Shown here one piece after another: positions 50,734-59,169 of a stretch of DNA of 64,000 nt. The stretch comes from Bacillota bacterium. Lineage in GTDB: Bacteria; Bacillota; Clostridia; Tissierellales; Sedimentibacteraceae. Each line of letters begins with the position of its first letter. Position 1 is the first letter of the stretch. The stretch covers positions 62,001-126,000 of the forward strand of contig JAEWJT010000004.1 in the NCBI GenBank assembly GCA_023386345.1, written 5' to 3'. The notes beneath the pieces were generated by a model. It did not search any database, was not told the origin of the DNA, and was given only the letters and a program-made list of their open reading frames with translations. Position numbers and translations under genes: made by a program.

Positions 50734-50829
50734 AAATGATGTAAAATTAATTAAAAGACACAAATATTGATACTAACAAAAAATATTATTAAATTTTTTA
50801 TTAATATAAATATATTTAAGTAAAATCAA

Positions 50830-50882
50830 GCAGTGGCTTTGACTGTGATTTCAAAAATTTCAAAACCACTGCAAGATTTTTT
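50830..50882 (+). terminator. Terminator after the MutT-like gene
   Basis: GCAGTGG (50830-50836) pairs with CCACTGC (50866-50872), and the pairing continues into TTTGA/TCAAA. AAGATTTTTTG follows. It stands between two converging genes. Confidence 0.78.
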
Positions 50883-50933
50883 GTACAATATTAACTGTAC
50901 ACTATACGAGTTGTATTTAATAAATTGAAAACA

Positions 50934-52217
50934 TTAAGAATTCACTTTCACAACATTTTGTTCTCCTTGTATTTTATCTATACTTTGTTTATTTTTATCA
51001 TCAGTGACCGCTACTTTATCTTTTTTTATTGAGCCAGAGTAGACTAGAGCAATTTTAGCACATGCCGGTCCAATTAACTCATATAAAACGGAGGAGGATA
51101 ATATTATTGTTAATAGCATGTTTCCCATACTATCATGTAAAATTCTTTTGCCTAAAAAGGCTAGACCAATTGCAACGCCAGCTTGAGGGATGAGCGCCAA
51201 ACCTAAATAATCTCGTACAGAGTTTGTTGTTTTAGCAATTACACAACCCAAATAAGCACCTAGATATTTTCCCACAATTCTAATTAAAAAATAGCTTATA
51301 CCAATTATCCCCAAAGTTCCAAACGAGTTGATATCTAAACTCATCCCTGAAACAACAAAAAATATTGATAAAATAGGTGGGGTGAACTTTTCAACCTGAT
51401 TATATAATTCCTTGTCTTTTGTCATATTTATATAGGTAGTGCCGAAAATCATGCAGGAAAGTAAAGGAGAAATATTAACTGCAGCACATAGACCGGCGAT
51501 GCCAAGAAGGAGTGAAATTGTTAATATTAATCGATTATCCTCACTTCGTTTCGAAGTCATCAGCTTACTTAATATGACTCCGCTTATAAATCCAATTGCT
51601 AATGCTGCAAGATTATAGATAATTGGCAAGATTATTTCAAAAGCAGAAAAAGCATTCGTTCCAATATTTGAATTTATAATGGCAGCAACTATGCTGAAAG
51701 CGATAAGACACACAGCATCGTCGAGTGCAACTACCTGCAATAAAATATTCACAAAATTCCCACGTGCATGATATTGTCGGATTGTAACCATAGTGCTTGC
51801 TGGTGCAGTTGCAGTGGCAATCGCACCTAACAGCAAACAAAAATCCCATTCCAAATGGAATATATATCTCATAGATAAGGTTACAAATACACCAGCCAAT
51901 AAAGATTCCAATAAAGCAATAACCATAACACCAAAGCCAGTTTCTTTAAGAATTTCTTTTTTAAAAAAACGTCCCACTCCAAATGCGATAAATGCTAAAG
52001 CGATATCGCTAATAAACCCCATATCTGCAACTATTTTATTAGGGATTAAATTCAAAACATATGGACCTATTAATACACCAGCAATAATATAGCCAGTTAC
52101 ATTAGGTAGCTTTGCTAGCTTTGTAATACGTGTAAGCAGAAATCCAGCAAGCAAGATTACTGATAAAGATAAAAGAACAATTGTTGTGTCATTTAATTGA
52201 CTTAAAAGATTACTCAT
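50934..52217 (-). CDS. CPA2-type cation:proton antiporter
   Basis: The 427-residue protein has about twelve to thirteen membrane segments and the CPA2/Kef pattern ('VTGYIIAGVLIGPYVL', 'ALAFIAFGVGRFFKKEI', 'VVALDDAVCLIAFSIV' with the ion-binding Asp pair, 'GLALIPQAGVAIG'). It exchanges Na+ or K+ for protons across the membrane. The short charged C-terminus has no TrkA-N domain, so it is of the NapA type rather than full KefB/C. It is divergent from a LysR regulator that may control it. Confidence 0.9.
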   Translation of the reverse strand: MSNLLSQLNDTTIVLLSLSVILLAGFLLTRITKLAKLPNVTGYIIAGVLIGPYVLNLIPNKIVADMGFISDIALAFIAFGVGRFFKKEILKETGFGVMVIALLESLLAGVFVTLSMRYIFHLEWDFCLLLGAIATATAPASTMVTIRQYHARGNFVNILLQVVALDDAVCLIAFSIVAAIINSNIGTNAFSAFEIILPIIYNLAALAIGFISGVILSKLMTSKRSEDNRLILTISLLLGIAGLCAAVNISPLLSCMIFGTTYINMTKDKELYNQVEKFTPPILSIFFVVSGMSLDINSFGTLGIIGISYFLIRIVGKYLGAYLGCVIAKTTNSVRDYLGLALIPQAGVAIGLAFLGKRILHDSMGNMLLTIILSSSVLYELIGPACAKIALVYSGSIKKDKVAVTDDKNKQSIDKIQGEQNVVKVNS

Positions 52218-52255
52218 TGATTAAAGCCCCTCTCTAAAATACTATATTTTTAAAT

Positions 52256-52380
52256 ATGATAGAAAAAAGTATTTTGTATAGACAAACAAAAATGACTTCC
52301 AAAATATGTAATGAACATGATATTAGATCAATAATATTAAAAATAAGAATATGTCGTGAAAATGAAAATTTTTCTATCAT
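52256..52380. repeat. Long-range 12-bp inverted repeat in the antiporter/LysR gap
   Basis: ATGATAGAAAAA (52256-52267) and TTTTTCTATCAT (52369-52380) are perfect complements 101 bases apart, in the 275-base divergent gap. It could be part of a regulator looping site or a small element relic; no coding sequence is visible inside. Confidence 0.45.
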
Positions 52381-52492
52381 TATCATTGCCTCCCTTCTTG
52401 ACTTATGTTATTATTATAATCATAAATTCCATAATGTAAATTTATTATTTTTTAGTATCTGATAAAAAATTATTATAATAGGAGATTATAAG

Positions 52493-53395
52493 ATGATTGA
52501 TCCTAAACTTTACACCTTATTAGCAGTAGTTGAATTTGTTAGTTACACTCGTGCAGCAGAGCATCTTTCTTTGACACAGCCAGCTGTAACTCAACACATA
52601 AAACAATTGGAAAGAGAATTGGATGTTAAAATTTTTAACCGTGTAGGAAGCGAGATAAAGCCTACAAATGAAGGGAATATTATAATTCAGTATGCGCGAA
52701 GAAGTATCGCCTTATATCAGAATATGCAGCAAAGCATTTTGGATGAGCAGCGACATATACGAAGACTTACAGTTGGAGTTACTCATACTTCTGAAAGTAA
52801 TGCTGTGGCAGAAGTGCTAGGAAAATATAGTGCCAAAACCCCTGGCACAAGTATAACGATTATTTCTGACTCTATAAGTAATCTTTATGATATGCTTAAA
52901 AATTATCAGATAGATTTAGCTGTAGTGGAGGGGAAAATTCAAGATAGCAGTATTAACTCTCTTTTGCTTGATACAGATTCCTTAGTATTGGTGGTATCAA
53001 ATAATCACCCACTGGCAAAAAAGAGCATGGTAACAATAAATGAATTAAAGAAAGAGGCATTAATTATTCGTAGACCGTCATCTGGAACGAGAAATTTATT
53101 TACCGCTCACTTAGAAAGCAATAATATGTCACTTGATGATTTCAATGTAATTTTGGAGGTTGATAATATTGCAACTATTAAAGACCTTATAAGACGGGAT
53201 ATAGGAGTTTCTATACTTTCACGAAGCGTATGTCTTGATGAGTTAAAAAAAGGCAAAATTACTGTATTGCCTATTGAAAATCTTAGTATGATTAGGGAAA
53301 TAAATATTTTATATCACAACGATTTTAAGCATATAGATATTTTACAAAGTATTATGAGAGAATATAATAAGGTGGTAAAGTTTTACGCACCTTAA
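52493..53395 (+). CDS. LysR-family transcriptional regulator
   Basis: The 300-residue protein has an N-terminal winged helix (about 3-62, 'FVSYTRAAEHLSLTQPAVTQHIKQLE') and a periplasmic-binding-like effector domain (about 88-295) with 'SGTRNLFTAHL' and 'DLIRRDIGVSILSR'. The sequence style is near CysL/CysB-type regulators. AGGAGA precedes the ATG. It is divergent from the antiporter gene 275 bases away, which suggests it controls that gene; the inducer is unknown. Confidence 0.92.
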   Translation: MIDPKLYTLLAVVEFVSYTRAAEHLSLTQPAVTQHIKQLERELDVKIFNRVGSEIKPTNEGNIIIQYARRSIALYQNMQQSILDEQRHIRRLTVGVTHTSESNAVAEVLGKYSAKTPGTSITIISDSISNLYDMLKNYQIDLAVVEGKIQDSSINSLLLDTDSLVLVVSNNHPLAKKSMVTINELKKEALIIRRPSSGTRNLFTAHLESNNMSLDDFNVILEVDNIATIKDLIRRDIGVSILSRSVCLDELKKGKITVLPIENLSMIREINILYHNDFKHIDILQSIMREYNKVVKFYAP

Positions 53396-53435
53396 CTTTC
53401 TTCAAATTGGAAGGAATTTTTTGTATGTCAAAATC

Positions 53436-53459
53436 ATTGATATAGAGGTGTATATCAAT
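53436..53459. terminator. Hairpin between lysR and bioY
   Basis: ATTGATATA (53436-53444) and TATATCAAT (53451-53459) form a 9-bp stem with a six-base loop between the two converging genes. The minus-strand side ends GATTTTG, so it may end bioY transcripts. Weak tail. Confidence 0.45.
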
Positions 53460-53482
53460 AAAAAAGCTTTGAGGAGTTAGAA

Positions 53483-54019
53483 CTATTCTCTGTATAACAT
53501 AGGGCGTATGCGTTTTGCTACTATAGTTGCTGCTGTTATTTTGATAAATTCGCCAGGCAGAAATGGAAATACGCAAATCATAAGAGAATCCCAAAGTCCT
53601 GTGCTTGTCGAGAACATAAACCATGCTGTTCCCAAAATAAAGTATGTTAGCATTCCTGCCAACATTATAACAGGGTACAGATATACCTTGTTGCTTCTAT
53701 TAAACTTTTCTATCAATAGACCAGTAATAAAAGCTGCTGGTATGTAACCGATAATATAACCACCTGTTGGACCTGCCAATGCTCCTAAACCACTTCTAAA
53801 CATGGAGAACACTGGAACGCCAACAGCTCCAAGAGCCGCCCATATCACAAGGCTTAATGATCCAAGTTTTGAGCCTAATATCGCTCCAGCACAGAATACT
53901 GCGAACGTAGCCAAGTTGATTGGTACGGGACCAATAGGTATTGCAATCTGTGAAAGTATGGCTGTCAATGCCGCAAAGAGGGCACACAGCACCATTTTAT
54001 GTGTATTTGTTTTTTGCAT
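53483..54019 (-). CDS. bioY: Biotin transporter substrate-binding component BioY
   Basis: BioY is the membrane S-component that binds biotin and works with a shared ECF energy module. The 178-residue protein has six membrane segments and the family 'FAALTAILSQIAIPIGPVPINL', 'GPTGGYIIGY' and a C-terminal 'FLPGEFIKITAA'. ATG 54019 is chosen (AAGGAGG eight bases before), not the longer frame upstream. No ecfA/T genes are near, so the energy module must be elsewhere. A BirA operator overlaps its promoter, so biotin should repress it. Confidence 0.95.
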   Translation of the reverse strand: MQKTNTHKMVLCALFAALTAILSQIAIPIGPVPINLATFAVFCAGAILGSKLGSLSLVIWAALGAVGVPVFSMFRSGLGALAGPTGGYIIGYIPAAFITGLLIEKFNRSNKVYLYPVIMLAGMLTYFILGTAWFMFSTSTGLWDSLMICVFPFLPGEFIKITAATIVAKRIRPMLYRE

Positions 54020-54050
54020 GAAATAAACCTCCTTAAAAAATCGCAAAGTT

Positions 54051-54105
54051 ATTATAGCATAAAAATAAGCTATTGTCACCTTTTTTGTAATTATGATAAC
54101 AATAG
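54051..54105 (-). promoter_or_regulatory. bioY promoter with BirA biotin operator
   Basis: On the minus strand GTGACA (54079-54074), a 17-base spacer and TATAAT (54056-54051) form the promoter. CTATTGTTATC (54105-54095), 14 bases, GGTGACAATAG (54080-54070) is an inverted repeat that matches the Bacillus-type BirA site (ATTGTTAAC, spacer, GTTAACAAT), and its inner half covers the -35 box. BirA with biotinyl-AMP would repress here. Confidence 0.8.
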
Positions 54106-54187
54106 CCTATGGAGAGATTATTCTATAGAAAACCTTGATTTAACAAGATAATAGTGCTTTCATTTCTTCTGTAATTTTTATTAATAC

Positions 54188-54928
54188 TTATGAAATAGCT
54201 TCTGAGCCGATTTCATAATCCCATACATCATTAGTCTTTTTTGCTGTACAGTCCTTAAGGAAGTATGCTCCGTCACCGCTTCGCCATTTTTCCGCATTAA
54301 ACATAAAGCTGTTTTCTGATTGCTTTGTCACTTCAAAGCTAAATAGTATACCATTTTTAAATACAAGCATCTCTTTATCAATGTATCCATCGTTTCTTAG
54401 TTTTTCAAAAGTTCCTGATACAGTCTCTAATCTATATTTATTTCCTAATACATAAATTAATGCACTTTTTTCAGAATCACTTAAATTTGTTGTTTTTGAT
54501 AAATCAAATGCTAAAATTTCAATATCTGAATTTAAGCCTTTATCAGTTTCCCAAAGCTTATCAAATACTTTTTCGTAAAATCCAACCATATCATCTTTCA
54601 TCTCAATAAATTTAATATTCTTTACATTGCCGAATTGGGCAGGATAGCTTTCTAAAATAGTTCCATCGTATTCGATTTCAATTATAGCTCCAGGCTTAAT
54701 TTTTTCTTTGTCATAATCATGCTCTGTTGATAATATGTATAAATCACCTGAATTTACTTCATTTCCAGCATTTGAAATAAGTATAGATTTATCATTGATT
54801 TTTATAACCTTTCCTAGAAATTTGTTCTTTGAGTGTGGATTTGAGTTATTAACAGGCTTGGTCGGTGTGCATGCAGATAATGCAATAAGCAGTACAATAA
54901 CAAGTAAAATTAAATTAATTTTTTTCAT
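54188..54928 (-). CDS. Putative lipoprotein of unknown function
   Basis: The 246-residue protein has a lipoprotein signal peptide: basic start (MKKINLI), hydrophobic core and lipobox LSAC near residue 20. A Pro/Asn-rich linker follows, then a soluble beta-rich domain with 'GKVIKINDKSILISNA', typical of a small OB-like fold. I do not recognise the rest. ATG 54928 is preferred because GGAGGT lies four bases before it; the longer form would hide the signal peptide. It stands alone. Confidence 0.77.
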   Translation of the reverse strand: MKKINLILLVIVLLIALSACTPTKPVNNSNPHSKNKFLGKVIKINDKSILISNAGNEVNSGDLYILSTEHDYDKEKIKPGAIIEIEYDGTILESYPAQFGNVKNIKFIEMKDDMVGFYEKVFDKLWETDKGLNSDIEILAFDLSKTTNLSDSEKSALIYVLGNKYRLETVSGTFEKLRNDGYIDKEMLVFKNGILFSFEVTKQSENSFMFNAEKWRSGDGAYFLKDCTAKKTNDVWDYEIGSEAIS

Positions 54929-55096
54929 CAATACCTCCGAGTTGGTTTCTTTCAAGCTTTACTGCAATACTATATATTGTCTGTTAATTAAGACGAAATT
55001 TAGTAAATAATGTTCCATAAAATATTTTTTAAAATACTTTTAAATAATCTAGAACAAGTAAATAACTTCATAATTGGAGGCTTTATCATTATTATA

Positions 55097-55143
55097 AATA
55101 GAAAATCACATTTAGCTTTAATACTAAATGTGATTTTCTATTT
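55097..55143 (-). terminator. Strong hairpin terminator overlapping the end of ung
   Basis: AAATAGAAAATCACATTTAG and its exact complement form a 20-bp stem (55097-55116 and 55124-55143) with a 7-base loop. The ung stop codon (55126-55124) lies inside the stem. On the minus strand the stem ends in TTTTCTATTT. Confidence 0.85.
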
Positions 55144-55801
55144 GCCAATCTATAGCTGATTTTCCAATTGATTCAAGGAATTTATTTGTTTTTGAAAATG
55201 GTCTGCTGCCTAAAAATCCATATGAAGCTGAGTATGGACTCGGATGAGAAGATTGTATAATATAGTGCTTTGGATTAGTGATTAAGCTTATTTTTGACTT
55301 AGCATTATTTCCCCATAATATAAATACGATTGGGTCTTGCCTTTCATTTAATAATGAAATTATTCTATCTGTAAATATTTCCCACCCTTTTCCTTTATGA
55401 GAATTAGCTTTTCCTCTTTCAACTGTCAAAGCAGTATTTAACAGCATAACACCTTGGTCTGCCCATTTTTTTAAATAACCATTGTTAGGTATGTAACAGC
55501 CTAAGTCATCCTTTAATTCTAAAAATATATTTTGCAGTGACGGAGGTGCTTGTACACCAATCTTAACTGAAAAACTTAGACCATGGGCTTGATTAGGCTC
55601 GTGATAAGGGTCTTGACCTAATAGCAAAACCTTGACATCCTTATATGCTGTATAATGCAAAGCATTAAATATATCGTGCATATTTGGATATATTGATTTT
55701 GTTTTATACTCCTTGATTAAGAAACTTCTTAACTCTTTATAATATTCTTTTTCGAATTCATCTAATATTAAATCTTGCCAATCATTTTCAAATTTTATCA
55801 T
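55124..55801 (-). CDS. ung: Uracil-DNA glycosylase
   Basis: Ung removes uracil from DNA. The 225-residue protein has the catalytic GQDPYHEP motif near residue 63 (water-activating Asp), 'GLSFSV', 'FILWGNNAK' and the DNA-intercalation 'HPSPYSASYGF' loop near residue 185. ATG 55801 is used (GAGGT upstream) instead of the TTG four codons earlier, which lies within that ribosome binding site. It is a single gene with its own terminator. Confidence 0.97.
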   Translation of the reverse strand: MIKFENDWQDLILDEFEKEYYKELRSFLIKEYKTKSIYPNMHDIFNALHYTAYKDVKVLLLGQDPYHEPNQAHGLSFSVKIGVQAPPSLQNIFLELKDDLGCYIPNNGYLKKWADQGVMLLNTALTVERGKANSHKGKGWEIFTDRIISLLNERQDPIVFILWGNNAKSKISLITNPKHYIIQSSHPSPYSASYGFLGSRPFSKTNKFLESIGKSAIDWQIENHI

Positions 55802-55980
55802 CTCATACCTCAAAGTTAAAATATATTATTTATATAATATCAGAAATAGTAAGATTATTCAAATATATAATTTTTTACGTGTTATTTTGTAATAGGTAAA
55901 TATAAGCACAATAGAACCTAATTATTTGCAAATTTAATAACTGCAAAAAACATCTAGCAATATTATGTTAGGTATTTAAA

Positions 55981-56016
55981 TGCAGGTCTTATTTGAACTT
56001 TCATATAAGACCTGCA
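55981..56016 (-). terminator. Hairpin after thrS
   Basis: TGCAGGTCTTA (55981-55991) and TAAGACCTGCA (56006-56016) form a perfect 11-bp stem with a 14-base loop, about 30 bases past the thrS stop. The tail on the minus strand is AT-rich (TTTAAATAC). Confidence 0.68.
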
Positions 56017-56043
56017 AAAATACTTTGTTTTTATAACAAACAG

Positions 56044-57987
56044 TTAATTTAAATTTTTTGCTTTAATTTCTTCATTTAATAAATCAAGGAACTTATCTAT
56101 TGACATTTGACCGATATCTCCTTCTTTTCTTGAACGAATACCTACTGTATTTGTCTCAATTTCCTTATTACCTAATATTAGCATATAAGGAATTTTTTGA
56201 AGTTGTGCTTCGCGAATTTTATATCCTATTTTTTCACTTCTGTCATCTAGTTCATAACGAATACCTGCATTTAATAAGGTAGTGGCAAGCTCTTTGGCAT
56301 ACTCGTTTTGTCGTTCGCCAATAGGCAGAATTTTTACCTGAACTGGTGCTAGCCACAATGGAAATGCTCCAGCATATTTTTCTATTAGCAAGGCTAAAGT
56401 TCTCTCATAGCAACCAAGAGACGTACGGTGAATAATATAAGGATTTTTCTTTTTGCCATCTGCATCCACATATTCCATACCAAATTTTTCAGCAAGCATT
56501 AAATCTATTTGTATTGTAATTATAGTATCTTCCTTGCCATGAACATTTTTTATTTGAATGTCTAGCTTTGGACCATAAAAGGCTGCTTCACCAATGCCTT
56601 CATTATACGAAATATCAAGATGATTTAGAATTTTTCTCATAATATCTTGAGCTTCATCCCATTGCTCTTTTGTTCCAATGTATTTTTGTTTATCCTCAGG
56701 ATTCCACATTGAAAAGCGGTAACTTACATCTTCGTATAAGCCTAATGTTTTTAACATATATATTGCAAGTTCAACACAGCCCTTAAATTCACTTTCTAAC
56801 TGATAAGGAGTACACATTAGATGTCCTTCAGAAATTGTAAATTGTCTTACGCGAATTAAACCGTGCATCTCGCCAGAGGACTCATTTCTAAACAAAGTTG
56901 AAGTTTCATTATAACGTAAAGGTAAATCCTTATAAGAATGAGGTCTATTTAGATAAGCTTGATATTGGAATGGGCATGTCATCGGACGAAGTGCAAATAC
57001 TTCATTATCCTTTTCTTCATCACCTAAAACAAACATTCCATCCTTATAATGCTCCCAGTGCCCTGAAAGTTTATACAAATCACTTTTTGCCATAAGTGGA
57101 GTCTTAGTTAGCTGCCATCCGCGTTTTTGTTCTTCATCCTCCACAAAACGCTGCAAAATCTGCATTATTCTTGCTCCCTTAGGTAAGAGTATGGGTAAGC
57201 CTTGACCAATTAATTCGCTAGTAGCAAATAGTTCAAGCTCTCTTCCAAGTTTGTTGTGATCACGCTTTTTTGCTTCTTCAACTCTAATTAAATGCTCCTC
57301 AAGTAATGAAGCCTTAGGGAAGGATGTACCATATATTCGACATAATTGAGTTTTATTAGAATCTCCACGCCAATAAGCACCTGTGCATGCTGTTAGTTTT
57401 ATTGCTTTAACTGGAGATGTGCTAAGTAAATGTGGCCCAGCACATAAATCTATAAAATCACCTTGTTCATAAAAACTAATATTTTTACCTTTGTTTATAA
57501 GTTCATATGTTAATTCAAGTTTATATGGCTCGTTAGCACTCTCTAACAATTTTGTAGCATCCTCGGAGGATAGTTCAAAACGGGTAATAGTCATATCCTC
57601 TTTTGCAATTCTTTTCATTTCTGCTTCAATTTTCAGTAAATCTTCATTTGTAAATGGTTTGTCAACATCAAAATCATAATAAAAGCCATTATCTATTGAA
57701 GGTCCTATGCCTAATTTAGCATTAGGGTAAATATTTTTTACTGCATTTGCTAAAATATGAGAAGCTGTGTGCCAAAAAACTTTTTTTCCTTCATTATCAT
57801 CAAATGTTAGAATTGAAACACTAGAATCTTTTGTCAACTCGGTTCTTAAATCAGCTACCTTTCCATCAATTGTACAAGCACAGGCTGCTTTAAACAGTCC
57901 AGCGCCTAAATCTTTTGCTATATTAGCAACGCTAGTGTTTTCAGGATATTCCTTTACAACACCATCTTTTAATGATACCTTAATCAT
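56044..57987 (-). CDS. thrS: Threonyl-tRNA synthetase
   Basis: ThrS charges tRNA-Thr and edits mischarged serine. The 647-residue protein has the N-terminal TGS domain (about 1-60), the editing domain with HxxxH-type 'HTASHILANAV' near residue 72 and 'CAGPHL', the class II catalytic core with zinc ligands ('MTCPFQYQ', 'HRTSLG') and the C-terminal anticodon-binding domain ('LAPVQVKILPIG'). AAGGAGG precedes the ATG. A T-box leader controls it. Confidence 0.98.
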   Translation of the reverse strand: MIKVSLKDGVVKEYPENTSVANIAKDLGAGLFKAACACTIDGKVADLRTELTKDSSVSILTFDDNEGKKVFWHTASHILANAVKNIYPNAKLGIGPSIDNGFYYDFDVDKPFTNEDLLKIEAEMKRIAKEDMTITRFELSSEDATKLLESANEPYKLELTYELINKGKNISFYEQGDFIDLCAGPHLLSTSPVKAIKLTACTGAYWRGDSNKTQLCRIYGTSFPKASLLEEHLIRVEEAKKRDHNKLGRELELFATSELIGQGLPILLPKGARIMQILQRFVEDEEQKRGWQLTKTPLMAKSDLYKLSGHWEHYKDGMFVLGDEEKDNEVFALRPMTCPFQYQAYLNRPHSYKDLPLRYNETSTLFRNESSGEMHGLIRVRQFTISEGHLMCTPYQLESEFKGCVELAIYMLKTLGLYEDVSYRFSMWNPEDKQKYIGTKEQWDEAQDIMRKILNHLDISYNEGIGEAAFYGPKLDIQIKNVHGKEDTIITIQIDLMLAEKFGMEYVDADGKKKNPYIIHRTSLGCYERTLALLIEKYAGAFPLWLAPVQVKILPIGERQNEYAKELATTLLNAGIRYELDDRSEKIGYKIREAQLQKIPYMLILGNKEIETNTVGIRSRKEGDIGQMSIDKFLDLLNEEIKAKNLN

Positions 57988-58010
57988 TTTCTTTTCCTCC
58001 TTTTAATAAA

Positions 58011-58285
58011 AATAAAAAACACTTCATTCCTATAAATATAGGGATGAAGTGTAAATCTCCACGGTTCCACCCAAATTACATACGATTTTGTGTCGCATGT
58101 CAACTCAATCAGCTATTATAACGGGTAGCATTTCCCGATATGGTTATTCCACATATATGGTTGCCATACACTCAAAGGGTGGTAGCTTTATTCTAATAAA
58201 CAATATGGTCTCAGCTCTTTGCCATATCTCTCTGTAGATTATTCTTTGAATATTGCTTCCCTTATCACAGTTTTAAAATATTTCA
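58011..58285 (-). promoter_or_regulatory. Threonine T-box leader with terminator
   Basis: On the minus strand the leader has an AGAGAG-containing stem I, ACC (Thr) triplets at about 58183-58178 as specifier, and the T-box GGGTGGAACCGTGGAG (58072-58057), whose TGGA would pair with the UCCA end of tRNA-Thr. The terminator is a hairpin of ACACTTCAT...ATGAAGTGT (58052-58019) followed by six T. Uncharged tRNA-Thr should open thrS expression. Confidence 0.93.
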
Positions 58286-58288
58286 TTT

Positions 58289-58317
58289 ATGTTAACATTA
58301 TTTTCACAGTGTGTCAA
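58289..58317 (-). promoter_or_regulatory. Sigma-A promoter of the thrS leader
   Basis: On the minus strand TTGACA (58317-58312), a 17-base spacer and TAACAT (58294-58289), placed directly upstream of the T-box leader. Confidence 0.7.
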
Positions 58318-58320
58318 TAG

Positions 58321-58642
58321 TGAAAATTTATGAATTAATATAAAATTATAATAAAATATATACAATGCAAAGGTCTAAGTGAGCCTTAGGATGCGTTCTG
58401 GATGGGAAATAAAGATTTGAATAGAAGTTAAAAAGGAACAGAGTATTTAAGACTTAGGAATATTACACATAAGCATTAATTAACATAAATTTAAAAGTTG
58501 TATTTTAAAATTTATTATGATAAACTTTTATATAGATATGATTGAGCAAAATATTCTTGAAATTGTAGTAATATATTTTTATACTCAGTGAAAAGATTTA
58601 TATTTTGTTCAGAATGACAAACAGAAATTTTGAGGAGTAACA
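58321..58642. other. 322-base gap upstream of the RDD gene
   Basis: AT-rich sequence with no gene that I can support. It contains a small CTAAG-loop-CTTAG hairpin near 58376-58390 and the GAGGAG ribosome binding site of the next gene. Nothing else stands out. Confidence 0.5.
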
Positions 58643-59152
58643 ATGCTGAAAGAAAATAATATAACCTGGAAACAGCGATTAAAGGAATTGTTTATTGATT
58701 ACATTTGTATTCTAATATATTTACTTATATTGTTTGGAATAGCTATGGGGATATATTTAGTTATTCTAAAAGGTATCCCTGAATTTAAGGAATGGCAGTC
58801 TCAATTAACAGCAACTGTTACTTCAGTCATACCTATTATTTTAGTATTTTCTTTTTTGGATTATACCAAAGGGAGTGTTGGCAAACAAAAAACAGGATTA
58901 GAATTATATTATACTAACAAAACTTTTATTGCAAGTTTGGTACGAAATATTATTAAGTTTTTACCTTGGCAGTTAGGACATATAGGGACCATTCGTGGTA
59001 TATATACCAATTTCGATATGTTATCCATTGTATTTACCATTTGTAGTATTGTACTGGCTCTTGTACTGTTGATAATGGGATTAGTAAGAAGGGATAAACG
59101 TCATTTGGGTGATTTGATTGTGGGAACACAAGTACTTTATAAAAAAATTTAA
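58643..59152 (+). CDS. RDD family membrane protein
   Basis: The 169-residue protein has the RDD-family layout: a cytosolic start 'WKQRLKELFIDYICILIY' with the R and D of the name, about four membrane segments, 'KGSVGKQKTGLEL' between segments 2 and 3, and a C-terminal 'RRDKRHLGDLIVGTQVL'. RDD proteins are linked to ion or osmotic functions in some bacteria, but the role here is unknown. GAGGAG precedes the ATG. It lies 17 bases before topB. Confidence 0.85.
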   Translation: MLKENNITWKQRLKELFIDYICILIYLLILFGIAMGIYLVILKGIPEFKEWQSQLTATVTSVIPIILVFSFLDYTKGSVGKQKTGLELYYTNKTFIASLVRNIIKFLPWQLGHIGTIRGIYTNFDMLSIVFTICSIVLALVLLIMGLVRRDKRHLGDLIVGTQVLYKKI

Positions 59153-59169
59153 GAATATGGAGAAATATA

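Noticed and set aside
52256..52462. 68-codon frame in the antiporter/LysR gap
   Set aside because: No ribosome binding site and low-complexity sequence; the region is better explained as divergent promoter DNA.
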